Shown: positions 22,041-32,490, counted from the first letter of the stretch. The stretch is 64,000 bases of DNA from Xylaria sp. FL1777 (GCA_022578965.1 MU400627.1:61807-125806), one strand, 5' to 3'. The notes: generated by a model from the sequence alone, not told the origin. Translations and numbers: made by a program.

Positions 22041-22926
22041 CTTCTGCCAATTGGTACAAGGCGAAACTAGATGAAAGTTGTAAAACCGGAGCTAGGAATT
22101 GCCTTAGGTGGCCCGGAAAGGTAGACATAGAAGCCTGTGCTATGCTCAGGCAAGCAGTAATTCGCTGCTAACACAAATAAACGACAACATCTCCTTTTCC
22201 CTGTAGTCACGTGGCCTTACAGACTATATACCACTCAGCATACTCTTGAGTGCTGGAGATACTCAAAACTTGTAATACTAGTTTCCTTCTACTAGCCTCT
22301 TTCTATTGGGTTCGTTGTCTCTATCTTTAGAAATCAGTTACGAGTCTCTCCAAGTTGCAGATGTTGCAGGACGTAAGTGCGTTGTAGGCAGTCCTCCATA
22401 TAAAGAGAAGTGATTGATGTAGTTCGTAAGGTCATCCCCGAAGAAGTCAACAGCCTCCCACGCGAAAGCTTGAAATTCTTAGCGGCTATATCTGGTCATC
22501 GAATAGCCTAACTCACACTAAGGTGATGCGATCTTGGCACATCGCATTTGGGACCGGGTATGCATCCATGTAGCAACTAGTAGAAGGAGAGAAAGTAGAA
22601 GAGGAGCCCTTAAGAGATAACAATATTTTGGCCTCTCGCCTCTTGTGGGCAAAAGTCGACAGGATATCCAGTCATTAATGTGGAAGTCATCTCCGGTACA
22701 AGAGTGGCGGGAGCATACTCCTGTTTTGGTGACATAATGGAAGATGGTAGGCCTTGGGTTCACAAAGCGGGCTCGGTCGAGAGATGTGGGATAACCATGG
22801 CCCTTGGGCCTCGAGGCATGAAATAATGTGCCAAGATGGCCGATTAAGGCGCGATGCAAGTCCACCAAGAGATTCCCGCGACCGTTGGAGGCACCCCCTC
22901 TTTCCGAGAAACTCGCCCCGAATATT

Positions 22927-22938
22927 CAGCGCGCGCTG
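22927..22938. promoter_or_regulatory. 12-bp palindrome CAGCGCGCGCTG
   Basis: A perfect palindrome about 350 bp upstream of the precursor start codon. It shares the AGCGCGCG core with the inverted repeat between the UstYa and regulator genes. Function unknown; listed as a candidate shared operator. Confidence 0.3.
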
Positions 22939-23165
22939 TTCGAAGAGGGGAATTTCTCTCACTTAGTGGAGTTATCGAGACTATGCCTTTCAGCTAAGCT
23001 GCAGGAAAGCTCTAGATCATAGGACACGCGCTATTCAAGCAGTTTCTAGTCGGCAAACAGCAAGGCCGGAGCGCGACAGGAGCTATACGCCGCGCAACAG
23101 CGCTTGCAGATCAAATGAGATGGGGCGGTATTGATACTCGCTCGTCGGAAAGGGCGAGAATTGAG

Positions 23166-23172
23166 TATAAAT
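23166..23172 (+). promoter_or_regulatory. TATA-like box of the precursor gene
   Basis: The sequence TATAAAT lies 117 bp before the start codon of the precursor at 23289. The following leader is pyrimidine- and CATC-rich, as in many strongly expressed fungal genes. Confidence 0.45.
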
Positions 23173-23288
23173 GTCATGAGAATCTTCGGATTTTGAAAGA
23201 AACTGCCAGCTGCACTCCATATCAATAGCCCTCATCTCATCACTAGTTCATCATCGATTTCTACTCATCGTCACCGAAGCTTGACACA

Positions 23289-24183
23289 ATGCATCCCCTC
23301 TCATCCCTCGCCCTGTTTGCTCTTGGAGCTCAACACGTGATCTGCGCACCAGGTGAGTGAGACTTGAATCTGTTGCCATGAAGCAATCCGTTAATAATTT
23401 GTTGAAGTGGCGCTACCGGCCGAAGAGCCTATTGTTTCTATCATCAGGGGTGTCATCGCCTCTGATGCTTCCAATGCTGAAAAGCGCAATGTACAGTCTG
23501 CTGCCGGGCTTGTTATTGCCGCTGATGTCGAGAAGAGGGACACAGCAGAAGAGCCTATTGTTTCCATCATCAGAGGTGTTATAGCTTCCGATGCTTCTGA
23601 CGCCGAAAAGCGTTCCGCCGTCGAGCTTGTTATTGCTTCTGATGTCGAAAAGCGCAATGCACAGTCTGCTGCCGGGCTTGTTATTGCCGCTGATGTCGAA
23701 AAAAGGGATACATCGGCAGAAGACATTGTTTTAGCAGAAGAACAACCTATTGCCGACATCATCAGGGTTGTTGTTGCCGCTGATGTCGAAAAGAGGGATA
23801 CAACGGTAGAAGACGTTGTTTTACCGGAGCACTCAAAGCGCGACACAGCGGGAGACCCTATTGTTTCAATCATTAGAGGTGTTATAGCTTCCGATGCTTC
23901 TGACGCTGAGAAGCGCTCTGCTGTCGAGCTTGTTATTGCCTCTGATGTCGAAAAGCGCTCCGCTGTCGACCTTGTTATTGCTGCTGATGCTGAAAAGAGG
24001 GATACATCAGCAGAAGACATTGTTTTAGCAGGAGAACAACCTATTGCCGACATCATCAGGGTTGTCGTCGCTGCTGATGTCGAAAAGCGCGACACAACGG
24101 ATGTGGGAAAGCGTGCTTTGTACGCGGGCGCGTATGATGAGGAGATTGCCTCCGCCGATCCGAACGAGATCCTGGGCAACTAA
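23289..24183 (+). CDS. Secreted Kex2-processed repeat precursor (candidate RiPP precursor), 279 aa
   Basis: A secretory precursor with many dibasic cleavage sites. Exons are 23289-23352 and 23408-24183, with a 55-nt intron right after the signal-peptide codons. Residues 1-20 form a signal peptide ending HVICA. The rest contains 12 Lys-Arg sites, 10 of them EKR, giving 13 segments. Segments fall into families: (1) EEPIVSIIRGVIASDASxAEKR-like, three copies; (2) SAVELVIASDVEKR-like, three; (3) NxQSAAGLVIAADVEKR, two; (4) DTSAEDIVLA and IADIIRVVVAADVEKR in one 30-residue unit, two; (5) shorter DTT units, two. Residues 258-279 form a KR-free tail beginning ALYAGAY. After the signal peptide there is no Cys, Trp or Phe, and the only Tyr are 260 and 264. 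This layout matches fungal Kex2-processed repeat proteins, including dikaritin precursors. The adjacent UstYa and regulator genes favour a RiPP role. An amyloid-like secreted peptide (repellent type) is the main alternative. It is not an alpha-pheromone type: no aromatic/Cys repeat is present. Confidence 0.88.
23410..24114 (+). repeat. Tandem coding repeats of the Kex2-type precursor
   Basis: Units begin at 23410, 23488, 23539, 23614, 23656, 23707, 23797, 23842, 23917, 23959, 24001 and 24091, each ending in Lys-Arg codons. Unit lengths range from 8 to 30 codons (the first includes the post-signal residues). The order suggests block duplication: the run family 1, 2, 3, 4, 5 starting at 23539 is mirrored by 1, 2, 2, 4, 5 starting at 23842. 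Copies differ mainly by synonymous or conservative changes, such as Asn/Asp before AEKR or Glu/Gly in the 30-residue unit. Confidence 0.9.
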
Positions 24184-25469
24184 GCGACAATGAGCTGGCC
24201 ATCTCTACCAGGTTTCTTCGTCAAATGCAGGGACAATCACGTAGCCGATGTATCTGGTAGTCAGCTGGCCAAGCCGGTATCGATTTGTCGACGACTTTCG
24301 ACGATCACTGTTGTCGGGGGTGGAGGTAAATTTGTGGAGGACTATGGACTGGTTTGCGTATGAAGCACAGCTTTATTGGTTGTATCTTCGAGTCGGATAT
24401 CAATGCTGGCTTGTTATTGAAATGTGGGGGGGCAGTATGTAGCCTACATACTTAAGACACTCGTTTTTCGTGCTCTGTTGATTTCTGCCAAAGCCTGCAT
24501 GCCTCCTTATCTGACCATGAAATCGTGATAGTTCCCGGGGAAAGAATTAATAATTACTAGTAACATAATGCACATTGCCTACCCAGGTACTTGAGAGTAT
24601 GACTAAGCCAGACTAACCATTCAGGGGGCTGGCTTGCTTCTTCACTCTGCTTCATCAATAGAAGTACCGGTACGTAGTTCTTACCCAAGTACACTTTACT
24701 ATGTACACTTTATCATCCAGTCCCCATTTAGAGGCAGAACTTAAAACTATTAATTTAGAGACTAGTAAGGGTCGATTTCTCGGGAAGAAGGTCACGTCTA
24801 ATATATGGGGGAAAGGCACTCACTACACTGAGACACTATGAAAGAGAGAGGGTACTTCAGATATCACGATGGTATGAGTTTCTCATCCGGGACAGAACAG
24901 CCGAATATATCATTTAGTTACATTCTAGGTCAATGAGTGTTCAGTAATTGTATGAATTAACTCTATTTCAATCAAGCATCATGAGATATCAAAACCATGC
25001 TGGGTTCCTATTACCATTTACCCCATCTACCTACACTACCAAAGTCGGTATTATCATTCTCAATTTTTAACTGACATAGTTACAACTCCATTCTTTTACT
25101 CTATACGCATAGTTATATATTTTATAAATAATTAAAGGTGGTCAGATTTGACAACGGTCGTTGTGGACATAAAAGGTAGTCGAGTAAAGCCCTAATTAAA
25201 ACCCCAGCCCGGGAAAGCCCGTCTCACTACGCCGTATGAATGCGCCATCGGAGCTACTGTAACGACCTAACCTACCAACCTCTAATGAGAATACTGCACT
25301 AACCTTAGCTAGCCTTTTCTATCCCGCTAGGCATCTCAGTTTAAACGAAAAAAAAAAGTTGACCAGCTCAGCCATGCTGCACGACATCATCGACCTAATA
25401 TTCCTCGACCATCGCAAACACGACAGCTCTTCTCCTCCCCCTCCTCCTCGGCACATCCCCCCGAGCACC
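24184..25469. other. Intergenic, AT-rich
   Basis: No gene recognised. The region separates the accessory part from the conserved heme lyase gene. An in-frame upstream ATG for the next gene is at 25374. Confidence 0.5.
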
Positions 25470-26606
25470 ATGTCCGCTGATCCAAAACAGCAGGCGACGT
25501 GTCCGGTCGACCACAAGAGCAGGGAGGCCTGGCTCGAGAAGGCCAAGGCCGGCACATCGCTAGATTCTCCCACCACATCGCTTCCGCCGTCGCATCCACC
25601 CGTAGACACGAATTCGAACGCAGAGAGCTGTCCCGTAGACCACGGCGCACGCGAAACATGGCTGCAGCAGGCCCGCGCCGCCTCGGCGCCGGGAACCCAA
25701 AGCCAAGCCGTCCCATCGATATCACCCTCCCTCTCGTCCTCCCCCTCCTCATGGAGTTCCTACCTCCCACGCATTCCCTTCCTCTCCTCAGAGACGCCAT
25801 CTAAGCCCGCACCACCACAAACGACGCCAAGCGCCTCCCCGCTCGGCGTAGACCGCGAGGTGTCGACGATCCCGCGCACAGCGATGCTCTCGGGCGCGCG
25901 GCCGAGCGGCGGCGGCCGCGACCAGCCCGCGAACAACGAGCAGGAGACGGGCGCCGACCGCGCCTCGGGCAACTGGATCTACCCGTCCGAGCGCATGTTC
26001 TTCGACGCCATGAAGCGCAAGGGCCACGACCCGCGCGCCGCCGACATGCGCACCGTCGTGCCCATCCACAACGCCGTCAACGAGCGCGCCTGGGCGGAGA
26101 TCAAGGCGTGGGAGGGTCCTTGGACACGGGGGAGCAGGTGAGGGTCTCGCGCCGTCTTATGCTGTCCTGTCTTTTCCGCTTTCGCGGCTTCACTTCGCCT
26201 ACGCTCCATATCCCCATCCCGTCCATATTTTGTATTTCATTGTTTTCAGAAAAATATATATATATAACTACTCCCTATCTCTCCCTCTCATTCCGCTGAA
26301 GCTAATCACAGAAGCAACAACAGTTGCGACGGACCGCGCCTGCACTCCTTCTCGGGCCTAAGTACAAATATGTCGCCTAAGGCGCGCTTCAATACGCTGC
26401 TGGGCTACCAGGCGCCCTTCGACCGGCACGACTGGGTCGTGGACCGCTGCGGTAAGGAAATTGAGTACATCATCGACTTCTACGCCGGCCGAAACGCCAG
26501 CAATGGGGCTGACGGGAAGCTCTCTTTCTACCTAGATGTGCGGCCGAAGCTGAATTCGTGGGAGGGTATCAAGATGCGGGCCTTCCGTGCCATGGGACTT
26601 TCGTAG
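25470..26606 (+). CDS. Mitochondrial cytochrome c/c1 heme lyase (holocytochrome synthase), 316 aa
   Basis: Attaches heme covalently to apocytochrome c or c1 in the mitochondrial intermembrane space. Exons are 25470-26137 and 26324-26606; the 186-nt intron joins TRGSS to [11 protein letters not shown]. Two CPVDH heme-regulatory motifs lie at residues 11-15 and 54-58, followed by a Ser/Pro-rich linker. The catalytic part begins at [22 protein letters not shown] and continues through [59 protein letters not shown] and the C-terminal [17 protein letters not shown]. All are conserved in the family. Whether it is the c (CYC3) or c1 (CYT2) type is not settled here. A start at 25374 would add 32 residues of unclear value. 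The gene is intact. Confidence 0.92.
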
Positions 26607-26920
26607 GTATGGAGACCTAAGCTTCTTGGCGAAGTCTGCGTATTGGAATAGCAAAAATCAAGGTTGGTCGTTGGTGAGTGGATTTGTAAATACGCTGTAC
26701 AACTAATGTATCATCTGCATGAAGGCATTTCAGAAATAGGGCATGTATTCCATGATAAGGGGTGGAAGGCAAGGCGTTCAGGTATATCATAAAGGCGTGG
26801 TTCCTTCGCAACACTATGTCATGCAGACATCATCTCTACTATACACACTCGACAGAGCAAAATCATTGCAATGTTCTCAGACGAAACTCCCCGTTTTCTT
26901 GCCTTTTCCCCCTGTCTATC
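26607..26920. other. Convergent intergenic region
   Basis: Lies between the stops of the heme lyase and RUS-like genes. No feature is seen. Confidence 0.5.
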
Positions 26921-28231
26921 TCATTCCACTACGATGCGCACAGCAGGGCCAGTTTCCATGGCTCCAGTCTCAAGATCCCATCCAGCGCTCGCGACAGCCT
27001 TCCAGAACTCCTCATTGACAACCGATCGCGGACCATTCAGAGCAGTAATCCAAGCCTCGAGGGCATCGACGGTCGTAGCGCCCTTTTTGAGGTATATCCT
27101 CTGACTTTTTCTTCCGTTGACGATGATATACTGGCTACGTTGGAACGTCAACAGATCAGTGATACTAATGTCGCCTTTCGCCGGATGTTTACGCGCGTAG
27201 TCGATATTTGGCGCTTTCCAGCGTAGGATGCGCTCATTGGCGACGACCTGATCGGGCCGTAGCACACGACCGCTGCGCAAGAACTCTGTGATGACCATGG
27301 TGGCACGCTGTTTGTTCAACGTGCGCATCTGCACGGAGCGGACGGCCTGGTAGTTAGTCCACAGATGAAGGCCCACGAGCGTTGCAGTCCATAGCCAGAC
27401 AGCGAGCCGGCCCTGCACAAAGCGCACAAACACGCTACCTACCAGCATCCCGAGTAGACTGATAACGGTTTCCTGGCTGCCATCCTTGGCATTGAGTTCT
27501 GCGAGATTACCGGACCGCGCAAAGTGTGCGCTGAGGCTTGCCTTGGCTGACATGCCCGAGACACCGCAAAGAGCGCGCAACACACCCGACATACAGAGTG
27601 CGACAACTTTAGCTGGGCCCGGCAGAGCAGGAGAAAGAACATCGAGGAACATGGCGGAGTCATTGAAGATGTCGGCAAGGAAGCGGTAGTACTTGCACTC
27701 GGGCTCGATAGTCTGGCCGAGCCTATGCGCGAACAGGATCGTGGCAAGTCGTCCTGTCGATTCCTGAAGGACGGTCAACAGCACGGCGCCTGTGGCCGAA
27801 GATGCCGCATCTCCCACGCCGAACCCCTGGAGCACGGCCCGCGACGACAGCAGTCCGGCTATCGTACTAGAAAAGGCCTGGAGCGAGTCCTGGATCAAGG
27901 ATGAAGTGTCAGCATACCAGGTTCGCAGCGCCCAAGTAACAGATGCATTTTTATTTTCCCTGAACCAATTCGCCAAGCCACGCTGCACAGCCCAAAAGGA
28001 AGCTGCTTTCCATTGGAAGGATATTCAAAGTAGGGTGAGAATACTCACGTAGATCTGGTAGGGGGTGTAATCGCGTGTCACGGTATGCGGATAGCCAGCC
28101 GGCAGGAAGACATCGAGGACCCCACGGGCATAGCTGCGTCGTTTGACCTTGGGCTTGCTGTCGTCGTCGTCGTAGATGCAGAGCACGCCGGACTCATCAG
28201 ACGCACTGACGAGCTTTGGTAGGGCTGCCAT
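26921..28231 (-). CDS. RUS-family (DUF647, root-UVB-sensitive-like) membrane protein, 383 aa
   Basis: DUF647/RUS proteins are widespread eukaryotic proteins of poorly known function, first studied in plants. Exons on the minus strand are 28231-28049 and 27889-26921. The 159-nt intron removes an in-frame-looking stretch and joins RDYTPYQIY to DSLQAFSSTIAGLLSSRAVL, which restores the family pattern. Further conserved blocks are GFGVGDAASSATGAVLL, HRLGQTIEPECKYYRFLADI, FNDSAMFLDVLSP, SAHFARSGNLAELNAKDGSQ and LHLWTNYQAVRSVQM. Hydrophobic segments around residues 60-85, 125-145 and 185-215 suggest membrane association. The C-terminal ~120 residues are more variable. The start at 28231 follows family expectation. 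It is convergent with the heme lyase gene. Confidence 0.88.
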
Positions 28232-29023
28232 TTCTTGACGACCCTGTTACTTTTGCAGAATAGGACACTGAGATGATTATTTAATGAGGTGAGAAAGGAG
28301 GTAGAGATGTAGGAGGACTGATTGCAGGCTGGGTTTGGATGCACTACCCCACGATGACCCCACTATACAGTCACTGCACTGCGGTGCCTGCCTACATGGC
28401 TACATACAGGTACCGGATAGGTAAGTACCTGGAGGGGTCCTTCTAAACTTGTCCCGTTTGCTCATGCATTTCTCTATTTACTTGTCACACCCAACGTCTT
28501 AAAAAGTTTTGGCGCTCTAATGTGGCCCAGGCGGTGTGGTCGCTTTCATTAATCACGTCTCAGAACACCAGCTACTATCATCTTCGAATCACCAATTACA
28601 TAGTCTACTGACCGGGTGAGTTTGCTAGCTTTATTGACAAACGAAAAGAGAGAGAGAACATCACAATTTGCCACAACACTACGCACAGAATGGCAAGAAA
28701 GTCACTGGCTACTTGCTGCCACTCCGGGGAACTCGAAGCATTGCGAACAATCGTTTTGATTGTGCTTATATATACCTTGTTCCATTGCTCTGGGCACACT
28801 ATCTGCCATTCGGAACTATGCAGTAACTTCCAAGATACATCCACACATAAGCGTGGCCTTTCTGTTTAGTGTGACATTATGTGTTTCTGTGTCAATTCGC
28901 AGCTGACATATCATCTCATCTTGATCCCTTGATGATCCCAAAGCCACTTGCTCTCGTAGATCGCAAAGCGACGGTGCCCTATAAGCCGTGTGTACGGTGA
29001 TCTCCTCCCGGTGTAGTCAATAC
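28232..29023. other. Intergenic region
   Basis: Holds the promoter of the RUS-like gene. A 79-codon minus frame at 28605-28844 with one hydrophobic stretch is not recognised and not called. Confidence 0.45.
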
Positions 29024-29759
29024 TCAGTTGTAAGATCTACTGGCAGTTGGCGTGCCACCGCGACCGCGACGGCTCAGAAGATAACCAATACCGATCATGG
29101 CGAACCCAAATATGAATCCGACGTACTCGAAAACGTAGTCAGCGCGCGCCATCTGGCAGCGACCTATGGTGAGGTCTTTGCCGTCGAGGCCAGTTGCGTA
29201 CAAGCATGCTTGTCCCTTCGCGACGGTCACGCAGCCACCACTGAGGATGATGTTGGTGATTCGATTATATTCGGACACATCATCGGTCGCAGTGCAGCTC
29301 GACACGTTTTTCAGGGCCACGGTGAGAAACTGAAGACATATATCAGTAAAAACACCAAGGCGATAGGTAAATGGATACAGCTTGCAGTCAAATCGGTGAC
29401 GTCCTTACGGAGCAAGATATTCACTTACAATAGCTGCTGCGAGGTAGAAAACCGACACAATTGCGTCGAGACCAGTCAAGAGCTTCCCTTCGATGCGATC
29501 AAACCACAAAGCTGCCATGCCAACCGCCGAGACTAAGAATCCAGACGCTCCTACGAAGGTGCTGAAGCCCGTTTCAGCAGGGACTTGGTCGACTACCTGA
29601 TGCTTGGCCAAAGTGACGGAGAGGCCAAGAACAACAGCGGCAATCAGGAGCTACCAAGAGTCAGGGTTAATGTTTGCTGAGATCATCGTGAGGACAGACT
29701 AAATTCTAGGTAGCACTTACGAGGAAGGCACGCATGCCAATGCCAATGACTGACAGCAT
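29024..29759 (-). CDS. MARVEL-like four-helix membrane protein, 188 aa, 3 exons
   Basis: A small integral membrane protein, probably of the plasma membrane. Exons on the minus strand are 29759-29721, 29650-29429 and 29329-29024, all in phase 0. Four hydrophobic segments are visible: residues 1-25 (MLSVIGIGMRAFLLLIAAVV), about 45-62 (FVGASGFLVSAVGMAALWF), about 70-92 including AIVSVFYLAAAIFLTVAL, and about 157-175 (FEYVGFIFGFAMIGIGYLL). The loop between helices 3 and 4 carries Cys residues (SSCTAT, GGCVTV, QACLYA, GRCQMA). The tail, RRGRGGTPTASRSYN, is basic. This is the layout of fungal MARVEL-domain proteins. Sequence identity to a named member was not established. The short first exon is supported only by splice signals and the hydrophobic start. 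Confidence 0.75.
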
Positions 29760-31803
29760 CGTGAGTAAGGAGTTAGTAAGTTTCGAGGGTCTGGGAACGC
29801 GAAGATGTAAATCGATCTAGTAACAGAATGAATGTGGGCTTGTTCGCATCACAAGTCAGGGTAAGGTCGACAGAAGGGTGAAGGCAGGATGAGACTGGCG
29901 GCTTGTTGCTTGTGGGATGGAATACAGATGCGACAGCAGACACAACCACAGAGGCATTGATGTGTCTACGTATTCTGAAGTACTAAGTACCACTGCAACA
30001 CCTTCCAGTACTAACGTTACTCGCATCGATTTCTAGTATTAGTCACATTTTTCTATAGACATCGTCTCTTTTTTTTCCTTTTCGTACTATGACGTCTGGA
30101 AGTCAAGAAATAAATAGTAAAAAATAAGGGTGAAAGACACTGGCCTTGTCTCTAGGTATGCACCAAAGCCTTGGATATGTGCCGAGGAGGGAGCCGCACC
30201 CCTACAGTAGCTCTTTCCTCATACCTACCCGGAAGGCTGGCCGAAGTTTACCATGTACCTACTCTTCCCTTTTGGGCAACAAACATGCCAACTGCACAGT
30301 AGCACGCAATTGCTTGAGTTGTCGGGTTTCTGCCTAACCTAAGTACATATATGGATGTACTTAGGTACCGATGTAACATATGATTCCACCTCTACCGTAC
30401 GGGTACCGGCGTACATGTGCGATGCAAACCAAATGATACGCGTGTTTCATTTGTACAGACCTCAGTACTACTACTAGGTCCCCAACCTTGGCCCGTGCAA
30501 CAGAATCGCAGTCCCTCGACTTCGGGTTGTTTTGTAAGCCTTGTATAAGCCAATTATGTCTCGGGTAGCAACCAGATAATACCAATATGTTATGTGTGAG
30601 ATGGTCCTGCATGGTGTTTTATCAGTCAACGCTGTAAACTATAAACCCACTCATCATGATTTTATCTCGATCACCATGACTACCTAGTCTGAGATTTCAG
30701 TCCATTTCCCGGTCTCGTATTGTAGCAGACGCCTAGTCTGAGAACCGCCGCCATTGCTGCTTGCCATCCGGAAAGATGAGCACATACTGGATCTTGATAA
30801 AGGAGTCCAGCATAGGTATTGTGTGCCAAGCACGAGATCTCGGAAATATCTGAGTGATAGGCTGATAGCCTTAGAGGTGGGACTGCCTGATTTGGCAAAA
30901 TCCACGTCGTCTCAGCCAATAAGCGATGACAACGTCGACAGTTGTCCTATGCCTTGATCTAAGGTATTGTGAGGACGGTGTACGGGATAAAGGCTGGCAC
31001 TACAAAGATTCGTAATCAATATTGGATGTATCCCAGACGTAAATTTCTCACTTATTATATTTATCACTTAGGTTCCCTTCGCTAGCATACCTGATCCAAC
31101 CGTCGGTATACACGCAATGAATGAAGGAACCGAATATGTCATCAATGGGTCTAAATAATGCCCACTTACTACTATTGGAAAGCTTTACCTTTCCCGAACA
31201 CGTATTTAGCAGCGCGTATTAAGTGTAAAAGGGAAAGTAAAGGTTAAGGAGTTCTAACGGTAACTCCTAAAACTCCATAAAACTAGGCCAGCTCTTAATT
31301 AGTTCATACGGACCCTAGAAGCTAATTAATTAAAGCCTAAATCAAGGGATTTACTATAACGTATTCGCACTAAAGTAAACTGTGTAGCTTGCGTATTGCA
31401 ATAGTGAACATGGTTACAAATACAAGGCTTACATAACTAGCTACCTATACTTACATAACACTAGAACAAAGCAAGCAAGCAATCAAAGCAGACAATCAAA
31501 GTCATAACGCCAACAAAGCAAACAAACAGTTAACAAAGCTTGTGTGTGTATATAGCTTAAGTAAGCTAACTCTTACTAATTTTCAACGTATTGAAAACGG
31601 GATATGCAGTCCACTTATTTTAAGTAAGAACGATGACTCAGCGATCGTGTACCATTCCCGATTCCCGAGGTTTTCCGTAGAGGGGTGACCGAAGTCGTCC
31701 CCGAATCTTCAATCTTCACCACTCCGTAAGTGTATTTCGAAGAAACTTACATTGATTAATCTATCTACACTAAATTTATTCGATCCAGCTGCATCAAACA
31801 ATC
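29760..31803. other. 2-kb intergenic region, AT-rich
   Basis: No gene recognised. Overlapping short frames at 30361-30957 conflict and look spurious. A low-complexity stretch rich in caaagca-like units lies at about 31450-31550. Confidence 0.5.
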
Positions 31804-32490
31804 ATGTCCGTCTCCCAAGGTAGCCTCGACTCGGACTGGCGACCCAAGGCCATCGTCTTTGACCTCCTTACCGGTCTGATGAACTCTTGGGACCTCTGGA
31901 ACGCTTCGACACCATCGGACACCCCAGAAGAGGGCAGACGTTGGCGGGAACGCTATCTGCAGATCACCTTTGGCACAGGCGCCTACTTTCCCTACGAGGA
32001 CTTGGTGAAACAGGCTGCACACGAGGTTGGTTTGCCGCCATCAGCTCCAGAGGCCTTACTGCGCGAATGGGGGAACCTACCGGCATGGCCTGAAGCCGGG
32101 GATGTGTTACAGGCTCTGAGAAAGGAAGGATATAAGCTCGCGGTGGTAACGAACTGCTCGGAGCATCTCGGACACATCGCCATCCAAGCGGTCGAGAAGT
32201 CTGCCAGCAGTGGAAGTGGAGGAAGCTTCGTGTTCGACGCTGTCATCACCGCTGAAGAGAGTGGCTTTTACAAGCCTGTCAAGGAGGCATACGAGGCCAT
32301 CCTGCCTCGATTAGACCTTCAGTCGGATGAGGTGTTATTTGTTGCTGGCAGCGCTGGTGATGTTCAGGGCGCTACTAATGCTGGGATGAAGGTTGTCTGG
32401 CATAACAAGATTGGGCTGTCCAAGAAAGGGGACGCAGTGCCACTTAGAGAAGCCCGGTCATTAGACGAGGCGTTAAAGGATTTCTTGTAG
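31804..32490 (+). CDS. HAD-superfamily hydrolase, type II 2-haloacid dehalogenase-like, 228 aa
   Basis: HAD hydrolase of the haloacid dehalogenase subgroup; the substrate is unknown. It is a single exon starting at MSVSQGSLDSDWRPKAIVFD. Motif I is IVFDLLTGLMNSWD with the nucleophile Asp20. The usual order after the Asp is Gly-Thr, whereas here it is Thr-Gly at 23-24. Motif II is LAVVTNCSEHLG with Thr116-Asn117. Motif III Lys157 lies in EESGFYKPVKEAY. Motif IV is LFVAGSAGDVQGATNAGM with Asp186, like the haloacid dehalogenase D-x-x-G-A pattern. The protein has the usual family length and no signal peptide. It is isolated between two gene-poor stretches. Confidence 0.85.
   Translation: MSVSQGSLDSDWRPKAIVFDLLTGLMNSWDLWNASTPSDTPEEGRRWRERYLQITFGTGAYFPYEDLVKQAAHEVGLPPSAPEALLREWGNLPAWPEAGDVLQALRKEGYKLAVVTNCSEHLGHIAIQAVEKSASSGSGGSFVFDAVITAEESGFYKPVKEAYEAILPRLDLQSDEVLFVAGSAGDVQGATNAGMKVVWHNKIGLSKKGDAVPLREARSLDEALKDFL

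Larger units (their letters stand above)
22041..23288. other. Region upstream of the repeat precursor, no gene recognised
   Basis: Several overlapping open frames of 60-115 codons on both strands at 22518-23022 have no family features and mutually conflict. The stretch holds a 12-bp G+C palindrome at 22927-22938 and a TATA-like box at 23166. It may include a decayed gene, but this cannot be shown by eye. Confidence 0.45.

Noticed and set aside
22518..23022. Small genes on either strand upstream of the precursor
   Set aside because: Four overlapping frames compete, none shows a domain, signal peptide or splice pattern; left as unassigned.
23391..24179. 262-codon open frame antisense to the repeat precursor
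   Set aside because: It mirrors the sense repeats and arises from their codon composition; no signal peptide or family features. The sense strand has a signal peptide, intron and KR sites.
23289..24183. Alpha-type mating pheromone precursor
   Set aside because: It has a signal peptide and KR sites, but the repeats vary in sequence and length and lack the aromatic/Cys short-peptide pattern of filamentous ascomycete pheromones.
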